From NCBI GenBank assembly GCA_947644185.1, contig CANRZC010000162.1, positions 1-5,883 on the forward strand: DNA of 5,883 bases, read 5' to 3'. This document shows, piece after piece, positions 1 through 5,869 of the stretch. The notes below the pieces were generated by a model, which searched no databases, was not told the DNA's origin, and worked only from the letters and a program-made list of their open reading frames with translations. Positions within the stretch are counted from its first letter, which is position 1. Every line of letters starts with the position of its first letter. This DNA comes from an uncultured Acetatifactor sp. (lineage in GTDB: Bacteria; Bacillota; Clostridia; Lachnospirales; Lachnospiraceae). A program made the translations under genes and the position numbers.

Positions 1-51
1 TTTTGCTGTTTCTAAACGATATATGGCTAAGTCTGCCCTTGCTTTATCCAT
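1..51 (-). CDS. HEPN-domain protein, probable HepT-like toxin (partial, 5' end only)
   Basis: A reading frame opens at ATG 51-49 on the minus strand and runs off the left edge after 17 codons, MDKARADLAIYRLETAK. The start overlaps the stop codon of the nucleotidyltransferase gene (ATGGATAA, stop at 46-44), so the two are probably translationally coupled. The opening residues resemble the first helix of HEPN proteins that pair with minimal nucleotidyltransferases. In that family (HepT) the partner is a ribonuclease toxin whose catalytic motif is R-x4-H-x-Y. That motif would lie outside the window, so toxicity cannot be judged here. The identification rests mainly on the neighbour and the overlap, and only secondarily on the short peptide. 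Confidence 0.72.
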   Translation of the reverse strand, partial: MDKARADLAIYRLETAK

Positions 52-379
52 ATATTTTCATGCCTTCCTTCTCAATGTTTTGATAAAATGGCTGATATTT
101 CATTTGTTTTTCATAATCAGCACAGTTACGCGCTAGAAGTGAAACCATAACATCATTTCTCAAACCAATCCGACTTGCAATTCGGCTGATTTCTTTTCGT
201 CTTTTCATTATCTCGTTTTGTTCGCAGTTTAACAAGATCATAATGTCAACATCTGACTCCGAATTAAAATCCCCACGGGCATATGAGCCATACAAAATGA
301 TACTTTTAATCTCCCCGCCAAATAGCTTTACCAGTTCTTCATATACTTCAGACGCAATACTTTTTATATTTTCACTCAT
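44..379 (-). CDS. Minimal nucleotidyltransferase (MNT), MntA-like antitoxin
   Basis: This 111-residue protein is a single Pol-beta-fold nucleotidyltransferase domain, the usual length for MNT proteins. The motif G31-S32-x10-D43-x-D45 (GSYARGDFNSESDVD) fits the family signature GS-x10-DxD exactly. D76, in the strand NDVMVSLL, is a good candidate for the third metal-binding carboxylate. In characterised HepT/MntA pairs the MNT protein is the antitoxin and inactivates the HEPN ribonuclease by adding AMP to it; with all three acidic residues present, this copy looks catalytically intact. The start ATG (379-377) is preceded by GAGG ten bases upstream and AAGG three bases upstream. The gene overlaps the HEPN gene that follows. 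It is clearly more AT-rich than the dehydratase next door (30% GC in the sampled bases 61-120, against 73% in 841-900), which suggests separate origin. The same fold also occurs in antibiotic adenylyltransferases, but those are longer. Confidence 0.9.
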   Translation of the reverse strand: MSENIKSIASEVYEELVKLFGGEIKSIILYGSYARGDFNSESDVDIMILLNCEQNEIMKRRKEISRIASRIGLRNDVMVSLLARNCADYEKQMKYQPFYQNIEKEGMKIYG

Positions 380-481
380 AATCCTTATACCTCATATATT
401 TAAAGCCACTACACGGCAGTGTTCATCTCCTTTTTATGAGTATACCCCAGAACTTTTCTTCTTAAGCTATCCTTTCTCACC
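380..481 (-). promoter_or_regulatory. Spacer between dehydratase and MNT genes with weak promoter candidate
   Basis: This 102-base spacer separates the end of the dehydratase from the start of the MNT gene. On the minus strand it contains TATACT at 444-439, a good -10 hexamer, but the sequence 17 to 18 bases upstream (around CTTAAG) is a poor -35. A small hairpin, CACT-(7)-AGTG, follows without a T run. I see no convincing intrinsic terminator after the dehydratase, so read-through into the HEPN/MNT pair is possible. Confidence 0.3.
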
Positions 482-3007
482 TCAGAACCCCTGCTCCGTC
501 CTGCGAATAATGTCGTCCTGCAAGGACTTGGACAGTGTGGTGAAAAGTGCACTGTACCCTGCCACCCGCACCACCAGATGAGCATATTTTTCAGGATGGG
601 CCTGGGCATCCAAAAGGGTCTGTCTGTCCACCACATTGAACTGCATATGGCTTCCCTTCTGGTCGAAGTAGGAGCGGATCAGAGCCACGAAGTTCTCCAG
701 CCCTTTCTCGCCGCTTAAAGCTGTGGGATGGAATTTCTGGTTAAACAGAGTGCCATTGGAGGCGATGCCATGATCCAATTTTGACACGGAATTAGCTGCT
801 GCAGTGGGACCGAATACATCCTTCCCCGCAGAGGGAGACACACCGTCCGCCACAGGGGTATGGGCCAGTCTGCCGTCCGGGGTAGCTCCCGTCTGGGCCC
901 CCAGGGGCACATTGGCAGACACCGGATACAGCCCAGCCTGGAACTGTCCTCCTCTGGGGTTGCGGTAGTTTAACAGCGGCTTAGTATAGGTGTAGGCCAC
1001 ATCTCTGGCAAACATATCTACTTCCTCAATATCATTGCCAAACTTTGGCACCTCATCAATCATAGCCCGCAGCTCTTCATATTTCCTTTTTTCCTCCTCA
1101 GGAAGCTTTGCATGCATCACTGCTGTAATCATGTCCGCAACCTGAGCTTCCTCCACTCTCATGCCGTTCTGATCCATCTCCCGCAAGATCTGGGTGACGA
1201 TGTCCCCGGCACTGATAGCGTCAAAGCCCTGTCCATAATTCATGGCCAGCGCCCGCTTGTACTCTGCCAGAGTCACTTTTCTTTCGTCAAATACCAGCTT
1301 CTTAATGGCATAGAGGGAATCCGCCATATTGGCAATACCAAAGCCCTGAGGGCCTGTGAAATTGTAGACAGCTCCGCCCTCCTGAACGCTCTTGCCTCTC
1401 TTGATACAGTCCTCCACCATACAGGACAGGAAGGGCAGGGGACAGCGGGTGGCATGGGCCACATCAATGGCATTGTCCGCGTTCACCAGCAGGGAAATGT
1501 TATAGTTCATCTGCTTTTTATAGGCATCATAGAACTCCTCAAAGGTGGACATCTCCTCCACCTTTCCAGTCTCTATGCTGATCTTCTCGCCCTTGTCCCA
1601 GCCGTTGGAAAATACCAGCTCCAGGGGACGGCACATATTGTAGAAAGCCGCGTCATGCCAGCCTTCCGTCTTGCCGGCCTTCTGAGGCTCCACGCAGCCG
1701 ATGATATTGTACTCCCTGGCATCCTCCAGGGTAAGTCCTCTGCTCAAGAGGGAAGGAATGATGACTTCATCGTTGTAGTATGCCGGCAGCCCAATGCCTG
1801 TTCTGGTCAAATCCGCCGCCTTCATCAACAGGTCATGGGGCGACTTGTTCCACACCCGGATAGAAAGAGAGGGCTGGGGCAGAAATACATGCATAGAAGC
1901 CGTGATGCACATAAAGCTTAAGTCGTTGGTGACGTCCACACCCTCCTTATCCTGGCCGCCTACGATGAGATTCTGGAACAGGCTGTAGCCTGCAAACCCC
2001 TCCGCGCTGGCGGCATCCCTGCATTTGTTCAGGTCATTCAATTTTACCCAGATACAGTCCATGAGCTCCTGGGCAAACTCTCTGGAAAGCTTTCCGGCCT
2101 CCAGATCTTTTTTATAGTAAGGATACATATACTGATCGAAGCGCCCCGGTGAGATAGAATGGCCGCTGGACTCCAGCTGTAGCAGCTGCTGCACGAACCA
2201 GAAGCTCTGGCAGGCCTCATAGAACGAGGAGGCCCCATGCTCCGGCCCTCGGGTACAGTTGGCGGCAATCTGCAAAAGCTCCTGCTTTCTTGTGGAATCT
2301 GTGCAGGCGTCAGCCTCCTTCTTTGCCAGCTCTGCATATCTGCGGGCATAGCGTATCACCGCCTGGCAGCTTAGGATAGCGGCTTTCAGGAACTGGCTCT
2401 TGGTACAGTAATCTCCGTCGCCGGGATTGCATCTGTCCAGCTCCTCCTGCATCTCGTCAATCAGCCCTCTGTAGCCTATGGCCAGAATCTTGTCATACTG
2501 AACAGTCACGTGGCCCACACCATTGTAGAAATAATTGCCAGGGGTAAAGATATTGTGCTCGATGGCCTTCTTCGTCTCCTCAGTCATCAGGGAGGTAGCC
2601 AGCTCGCTGGTGGTCTTTCCTTCCCAGTAGGCGTCTGCCTCCAGCAACTCCTTCTTCGTCTCATCCGCTATATAGAAGGGATCGGCCTTACGGGTAGCCA
2701 CTGTCTCAAACTCTGCCTCCAGCCATTTGTAGGAGAATTCTGGATAGGTTTGACAGCCTCTGGGGGCGATGGTAGTGCTGCCCACCACCAGCTCTCCCTC
2801 TCTAATGATAATAGGGATATTGTCCAAAATATGCGCAAAAGCCAAAGCCCGCCGCATGACAATGGGCTTGTCCTCCGTGGTTTTATAAGATTCCGTGATG
2901 AGCTTCGCCCGGGCTGACTCAATCTCCGGCATCTTGGCGTACAGATGAGCCACCAGCTTGGGGATTCTCTCCGTCCTCGGGATTTCCTGTATGTAATACT
3001 TTGCCAT
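482..3007 (-). CDS. Glycyl-radical (B12-independent) 1,2-propanediol/glycerol dehydratase
   Basis: This 841-residue cytoplasmic enzyme belongs to the pyruvate formate-lyase-like glycyl radical family. It should dehydrate a vicinal diol to an aldehyde: 1,2-propanediol to propanal, or glycerol to 3-hydroxypropanal. The PFL-like barrel carries the thiyl cysteine C438 and base E440 in GCVEPQKAGKTEGWHD, with D452 near by. H166 (NGVGHVT) and H283/S284 (SGHSISPGRFDQ) match substrate-contact positions known from the C. butyricum glycerol dehydratase. The radical glycine is G817 in RVAGYSA near the C terminus. From memory the sequence is close to the Roseburia inulinivorans propanediol dehydratase and shares its numbering. 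Residues about 590-650 form a stretch missing from the 787-residue C. butyricum enzyme. The GCVEP motif is shared with choline TMA-lyase, but the surrounding residues fit diol dehydratases better. There is no N-terminal microcompartment-targeting extension. The ATG start has AAAGGAG five bases upstream. No radical SAM activase lies on either side in the window. Confidence 0.93.
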   Translation of the reverse strand: MAKYYIQEIPRTERIPKLVAHLYAKMPEIESARAKLITESYKTTEDKPIVMRRALAFAHILDNIPIIIREGELVVGSTTIAPRGCQTYPEFSYKWLEAEFETVATRKADPFYIADETKKELLEADAYWEGKTTSELATSLMTEETKKAIEHNIFTPGNYFYNGVGHVTVQYDKILAIGYRGLIDEMQEELDRCNPGDGDYCTKSQFLKAAILSCQAVIRYARRYAELAKKEADACTDSTRKQELLQIAANCTRGPEHGASSFYEACQSFWFVQQLLQLESSGHSISPGRFDQYMYPYYKKDLEAGKLSREFAQELMDCIWVKLNDLNKCRDAASAEGFAGYSLFQNLIVGGQDKEGVDVTNDLSFMCITASMHVFLPQPSLSIRVWNKSPHDLLMKAADLTRTGIGLPAYYNDEVIIPSLLSRGLTLEDAREYNIIGCVEPQKAGKTEGWHDAAFYNMCRPLELVFSNGWDKGEKISIETGKVEEMSTFEEFYDAYKKQMNYNISLLVNADNAIDVAHATRCPLPFLSCMVEDCIKRGKSVQEGGAVYNFTGPQGFGIANMADSLYAIKKLVFDERKVTLAEYKRALAMNYGQGFDAISAGDIVTQILREMDQNGMRVEEAQVADMITAVMHAKLPEEEKRKYEELRAMIDEVPKFGNDIEEVDMFARDVAYTYTKPLLNYRNPRGGQFQAGLYPVSANVPLGAQTGATPDGRLAHTPVADGVSPSAGKDVFGPTAAANSVSKLDHGIASNGTLFNQKFHPTALSGEKGLENFVALIRSYFDQKGSHMQFNVVDRQTLLDAQAHPEKYAHLVVRVAGYSALFTTLSKSLQDDIIRRTEQGF

Positions 3008-3012
3008 TGCCG

Positions 3013-3019
3013 CTCCTTT
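3013..3019 (-). promoter_or_regulatory. Ribosome binding site of the dehydratase
   Basis: AAAGGAG on the minus strand lies five bases before the ATG at 3007-3005. It supports that codon as the start and shows there is no room for an upstream extension carrying a targeting peptide. Confidence 0.8.
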
Positions 3020-3098
3020 CTGTATTGACGGTTTCTTTCCACTATGTTTTCTATTCTTTCTGTTTTATCTTCGTTTTTCTTTCGGATTCCTAGTATTC

Positions 3099-3127
3099 AG
3101 TATATGCCTATCTGAGCTGAATGTCAA
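3099..3127 (-). promoter_or_regulatory. Strong sigma-A type promoter for the dehydratase
   Basis: On the minus strand a perfect -35 TTGACA (3127-3122) is followed by exactly 17 bases and then -10 TATACT (3104-3099), which differs from consensus at one position. Transcription would start near 3092, leaving a purine-rich leader of roughly 85 bases before the start codon. I see no stable attenuator or riboswitch fold in that leader. Such a good promoter implies that control, if any, is by repression or by post-translational radical activation. It also separates the dehydratase from the genes upstream. Confidence 0.8.
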
Positions 3128-3146
3128 TAAATCTTACATTGCTTTA

Positions 3147-3184
3147 TTTGATATTTTTGTGGATTTCCTTTGATTGTTGTTGAT
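3147..3184. repeat. Phased TTGAT direct repeats upstream of the dehydratase promoter
   Basis: On the plus strand TTTGAT occurs at 3147-3152 and 3169-3174, and GTTGAT at 3179-3184. The spacings are 22 and 10 bases, close to two and one helical turns, and the cluster lies just upstream of the -35 element. That is where activator sites are often found, but the region is AT-rich and short repeats of this kind arise by chance. No known regulator is assigned. Confidence 0.25.
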
Positions 3185-3237
3185 TTTAGATTTGCCAATC
3201 GGTTTTTTTGTAGAAAATTATCCCCAAGCCCACCCTC

Positions 3238-3402
3238 ATCCGACAGTCGATACCATGGTAGTAAGAATAAGAAATAACCTTGCACATGTTTTCGTACAGG
3301 ACATGCATTGTCATATGGGGATTTGAACCCCGAGGCTGTCCGCGCCTCTTGCCAGAGTACGGCACATTCTCTGCCGATGGAGATGCATCCGCCCTGTCGG
3401 AT
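3238..3402. repeat. 9-bp perfect inverted repeat bracketing the tRNA-like RNA
   Basis: ATCCGACAG at 3238-3246 is the exact reverse complement of CTGTCGGAT at 3394-3402. In a minus-strand transcript the two arms could close a domain of about 165 nucleotides containing the whole tRNA-like segment. They would compete with the shorter end helix, which uses the same 5' strand. A 10-base palindrome, TACCATGGTA (3251-3260), lies just inside the left arm. Confidence 0.5.
3291..3402 (-). ncRNA. tRNA-like structured RNA, candidate bacterial Y RNA (YrlA type)
   Basis: Read on the minus strand, the segment folds into a four-armed, tRNA-like domain. The D-like arm is TCTC-(8, with CGG in the loop)-GAGA (3383-3368). 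The anticodon-like arm is TGCC-(7)-GGCA (3364-3350). A long variable-like arm is GAGGC-(7)-GCCTC (3348-3332). The T arm is GGGG-TTCAAAT-CCCC (3331-3317). There is no seven-base acceptor stem and no CCA. Instead the ends pair as ATGCAT with ATGCAT (3388-3383 with 3308-3303) and ACAGG with CCTGT (3397-3393 with 3300-3296). This can extend through G3398-C3294, C3399-G3293 and U3401-A3292 with a bulged C3400 and A3295. Known bacterial Y RNAs combine a tRNA-mimicking domain with a long end-to-end helix bound by Ro60/Rsr, and animal Y RNAs carry a bulged C in a UCCGA context there. Alternatives are a decayed class II tRNA or chance folding. Ends are approximate; no dedicated promoter was seen. Confidence 0.5.
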
Positions 3403-3447
3403 TACCTTCTTTCTTTCCTTTGCTTTCTTTGAAAACCTTTTCTTAGT

Positions 3448-3900
3448 TCACAATAATTCCGTTGTCCAGTTCAGCTCCTGAATCAGCTCATCGCACTGGC
3501 GAAGCTCTTTTGACAGAGCATCGATTTCCTTCTGCATTTCGGCCACCGCCACCGTGCTTTTGATCTTAATCTCCGTATGGGTCATGCGGCTTACCTTATC
3601 GCTGGCGTGGTTCAGGAAATCCCTCATGATCTGAATTCTGAGCTTAAGGCAGTCTCTGGCCGCAAGCAGGTCAGTCAGCGTCCGTCCCTCATGCACTGTC
3701 TCGCTGTTGGTCCGATTAATGGCCCCAATCAGCTCCTCCAACCTCTTAACGCACCTGTCCAACTCCTCCAGCAGCAGCTTTGGCTCCTCCGAAGGCTCCT
3801 CTCCTTCCTGCACCCTGGAATTATGGTTTAGTCTGGTTCCAATTTCCGATATTTTTCGCTGCAGCTCTGCTCTCTCCGATAATGCCGTGGCCAGTTTCAT
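3448..3900 (-). CDS. DIP1984-family (septicolysin-like) coiled-coil protein
   Basis: This 150-residue soluble, almost wholly helical protein has no signal peptide or membrane segment. It matches the DIP1984 family along its length: VQEGEEP (residues 30-36), INRTNS (61-66), RTLTDLLAARD (73-83), STVAVAEMQ (115-123) and the C-terminal hallmark QELNWTT (141-147). Length is typical. Heptad-like stretches near residues 2-25, 40-60 and 120-143 suggest antiparallel coiled coils. The biochemical function of the family is not known to me; the old name septicolysin is not evidence of lytic activity here. The frame could open at GTG 3909, but that codon overlaps the Shine-Dalgarno sequence. ATG 3900-3898, eight bases after AAGGAG (3914-3909), is the start. 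It has its own promoter upstream, and the tRNA-like RNA begins 45 bases after its stop codon on the same strand. Confidence 0.88.
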   Translation of the reverse strand: MKLATALSERAELQRKISEIGTRLNHNSRVQEGEEPSEEPKLLLEELDRCVKRLEELIGAINRTNSETVHEGRTLTDLLAARDCLKLRIQIMRDFLNHASDKVSRMTHTEIKIKSTVAVAEMQKEIDALSKELRQCDELIQELNWTTELL

Positions 3901-3908
3901 TGCAATCA

Positions 3909-3914
3909 CTCCTT
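3909..3914 (-). promoter_or_regulatory. Ribosome binding site deciding the DIP1984-family start
   Basis: AAGGAG on the minus strand ends eight bases before ATG 3900-3898. The in-frame GTG at 3909-3907 begins on the last base of this element, so it cannot be the start it serves. Confidence 0.85.
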
Positions 3915-3974
3915 ATATCATATTCTGTTTCAAATGAATTAAAATCAAACGCTTCGAAATTCTACGTTAAGAAA

Positions 3975-4003
3975 ATCATACCACACTGGCTCTAAACGCA
4001 CAA
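3975..4003 (-). promoter_or_regulatory. Extended -10 promoter for the DIP1984-family gene
   Basis: On the minus strand TATGAT (3980-3975) is preceded by TG one base upstream, giving an extended -10 (TGGTATGAT). TTGTGC (4003-3998) sits 17 bases upstream as a partial -35. The predicted start lies near 3968, about 68 bases before the start codon. The 121-base spacer to the ABC gene shows no clear terminator, so some read-through from the ABC gene is also possible. Confidence 0.6.
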
Positions 4004-4030
4004 GCTTTCGTTTGCATATTTACAAGCAAG

Positions 4031-5869
4031 TCAGGCATAATACTTCGCCTGGGCGTCCCACATTTCCTTATAGCATCCTCCCGCGACCAGCAGCTCTTTG
4101 TGGCTGCCCCGCTCTACAATCTGTCCATCCTGGAATACGATGATCTCGTCGCAGAACCGACAGCTGCTCATGCGGTGGGAGATGTAGATGCTGGTCCTGC
4201 CCTCCACCATCTGTCCGAAACGCTCGTAAATTTCTGCCTCGGCTTTCGGATCCAGAGCCGCAGTGGGCTCATCCAGGATTACTACAGGCATGTCTTTGTA
4301 CAGAGCTCTGGCCAGGGCCAGCTTCTGGGCCTCCCCGCCACTGATTTCCACGCCATCCTCCACCCCCTTGTACAACCAGGTGTCCAGACCGTTTTCCATG
4401 TTCCTTACAAGGCTGTCTGCGTCTGCCTGCTCCAGGGCCTTCCAGATCCGGTGTTCCTGCCTCTCATAGCCCGCAGTCACGTTCTCCCACACCGGGAAGG
4501 CGAAGAGCTTGAAGTCCTGGAACACCACGCCGAAGATGCGGCGGTATTCTTCTTCGTCATATTTGCGGATGTCTACGCCGTTTAAGGTGATACGCCCCTC
4601 CGTAGGCTCGTAGAGACGACACAGAAGCTTGATAAAAGTGGTCTTGCCAGCGCCGTTTCGCCCTACCACCGCTAATTTCCCCTTTATGCGCAGCTTGAAG
4701 TTCACGTTTTTAAGCGCCAGCTCTTCACTGCCGGGGTAATGGAAGCTCACATTTTCAAATGCCAGCTCATACTCCCCATCATCCCGCTTCTCCACAGGAA
4801 TAGTGCCCGACGCGTGGGGGTTCTCCATGTCCAGGAACGTTAAGAAATCTGTCATGGTGGTGCAGATTTTGCGAAGCTCCCCATGCCCCGCAATCAGGGA
4901 AAAGCAGGAGGACCCGAACTGATTCAGCGCACCCACATACTGGGTGAATGCACCCACTGTCACGGCTCCTGCCACCACCTTTAGCGCCGCCAGCAAATAG
5001 GCACCCAAGGTAAAAACGCTGCTCACCAGGTTGTTGGCATGGTTGGCTGCATTCTCCACATTAGTCATTTCCGCAAAATAAGCCCTGGATTTCTCGTTGT
5101 ACTGGGCTGTGTTTCCCAGGATCATTTCTTCCATGCCGTATATACGAATTATTTTCCCTGTCTTTTCATTGCCGAACACATTATACAGCATGTAGCTGAG
5201 CCTCTCTTCTACCCCCGTATGACTCTCGAAGATTTCCATCTGCTTTGCGGCAAATCTGGTATAAGCTATCCAGGAACAGACACACATGCCCAATAACAGC
5301 CCGGCGAAGAGCACTAGAGAAGGAATCGGATCTGCAAGTCTCCCAGCCAGCCCATGCTCTCCTGACGGTTTCATCAGGCACAGGTGGAGCACCAAGGAAA
5401 ACGACAGCGCTATGTTCAGAATCGCTCGCAAGATATTACAATAGAAATTCAGCAGATTATCAAGTCCCCCATACATATCCGAAGTCCGCTCCGAGAACAG
5501 GAGCTTTTCAGCCATCTCCGGCTTCTCCATACTCTCGTAGTCCATGGCAAAAAACTTTTCCCGCAGCCACACATAGAAAATGAGCCACAGCCTCGTCCCA
5601 AGACTCTGAAACCGCCTCTGTAACAGATGACTCGCCAGGCCCAGCAGGAGATTTGCCCCTAAAAGCCACCCGGCTTTCCATGCCGCATCAGTATACTCTC
5701 CCTCCAACAGCGCGTCGATCAGTCCCGCCGTCAGTAACAGTCCCGCGTAAACCTGCACCAGGGAAAGGCACAGCTCCAGCAGATGAAGGGGGATGATAGC
5801 AGAATTCTCCCTGTGAATCATTTTTAACAGCCGAAAACCTATTTTGTGGATAGATTTCAATTCACGCAT
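4031..5869 (-). CDS. ABC exporter half-transporter (membrane domain fused to ATPase)
   Basis: This 612-residue inner-membrane protein has the type I exporter layout. An N-terminal membrane domain has hydrophobic segments near residues 25-50, 66-84, 143-166, 182-203, 283-300 and 303-325. A C-terminal ATPase starts near residue 367. The ATPase is complete: A-loop Y378 (FHYPG), Walker A GRNGAGKT (403-410), Q-loop Q451, signature ISGGE (509-513), Walker B VVILDEP with catalytic E534, D-loop AALD (537-540) and switch H565. The signature differs from LSGGQ at both ends, as is common in Firmicute exporters. The cargo cannot be read from sequence; there is no N-terminal C39 peptidase domain. ATG 5869-5867 has AGGAG six bases upstream. 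It overlaps a possible stop codon of a preceding gene (TAATG), which suggests a heterodimeric pair with a partner to the right. Confidence 0.93.
   Translation of the reverse strand: MRELKSIHKIGFRLLKMIHRENSAIIPLHLLELCLSLVQVYAGLLLTAGLIDALLEGEYTDAAWKAGWLLGANLLLGLASHLLQRRFQSLGTRLWLIFYVWLREKFFAMDYESMEKPEMAEKLLFSERTSDMYGGLDNLLNFYCNILRAILNIALSFSLVLHLCLMKPSGEHGLAGRLADPIPSLVLFAGLLLGMCVCSWIAYTRFAAKQMEIFESHTGVEERLSYMLYNVFGNEKTGKIIRIYGMEEMILGNTAQYNEKSRAYFAEMTNVENAANHANNLVSSVFTLGAYLLAALKVVAGAVTVGAFTQYVGALNQFGSSCFSLIAGHGELRKICTTMTDFLTFLDMENPHASGTIPVEKRDDGEYELAFENVSFHYPGSEELALKNVNFKLRIKGKLAVVGRNGAGKTTFIKLLCRLYEPTEGRITLNGVDIRKYDEEEYRRIFGVVFQDFKLFAFPVWENVTAGYERQEHRIWKALEQADADSLVRNMENGLDTWLYKGVEDGVEISGGEAQKLALARALYKDMPVVILDEPTAALDPKAEAEIYERFGQMVEGRTSIYISHRMSSCRFCDEIIVFQDGQIVERGSHKELLVAGGCYKEMWDAQAKYYA

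Noticed and set aside
409..636. Minus-strand frame of 75 codons overlapping the end of the dehydratase
   Set aside because: Most of it is the dehydratase read in another frame. The short ATG-AACACTGCCGTG-TAG piece after it has GGAG directly abutting the ATG and encodes only five residues.
1112..1921. Long plus-strand reading frame opposite the dehydratase (269 codons)
   Set aside because: It lies wholly inside a gene with complete family motifs on the other strand, has no recognisable domain, and is the expected by-product of a GC-rich antisense frame. The same applies to 4100-4585 opposite the ABC gene and 2510-2917.
482..3007. Choline trimethylamine-lyase (CutC)
   Set aside because: The GCVEP active-site motif is shared, but the flanking QKAGKTEGWHD, the NGVGHV and SGHSIS segments and the C-terminal half follow diol dehydratases as I remember them.
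3189..3209. Intrinsic terminator on the plus strand (GATT-TGCC-AATC followed by seven T)
   Set aside because: The stem is only four base pairs, mostly A-T, and no plus-strand gene ends there.
3296..3397. Ordinary tRNA gene (serine, leucine or selenocysteine type) on the minus strand
   Set aside because: The T arm and D-like arm are tRNA-like, but no sequence pairs with the bases after the T arm as an acceptor stem. There is no CCA, and the anticodon-like loop (GTACTCT) has G and C where a tRNA would have a pyrimidine and a purine. The TCA anticodon of selenocysteine tRNA is absent.
3008..3447. Cobalamin riboswitch or T-box leader upstream of the dehydratase
   Set aside because: I find no B12-box-like or T-box-like sequence. 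The enzyme class is B12-independent, and the promoter at 3099-3127 lies downstream of the structured segment, so that segment is not part of the main dehydratase leader.
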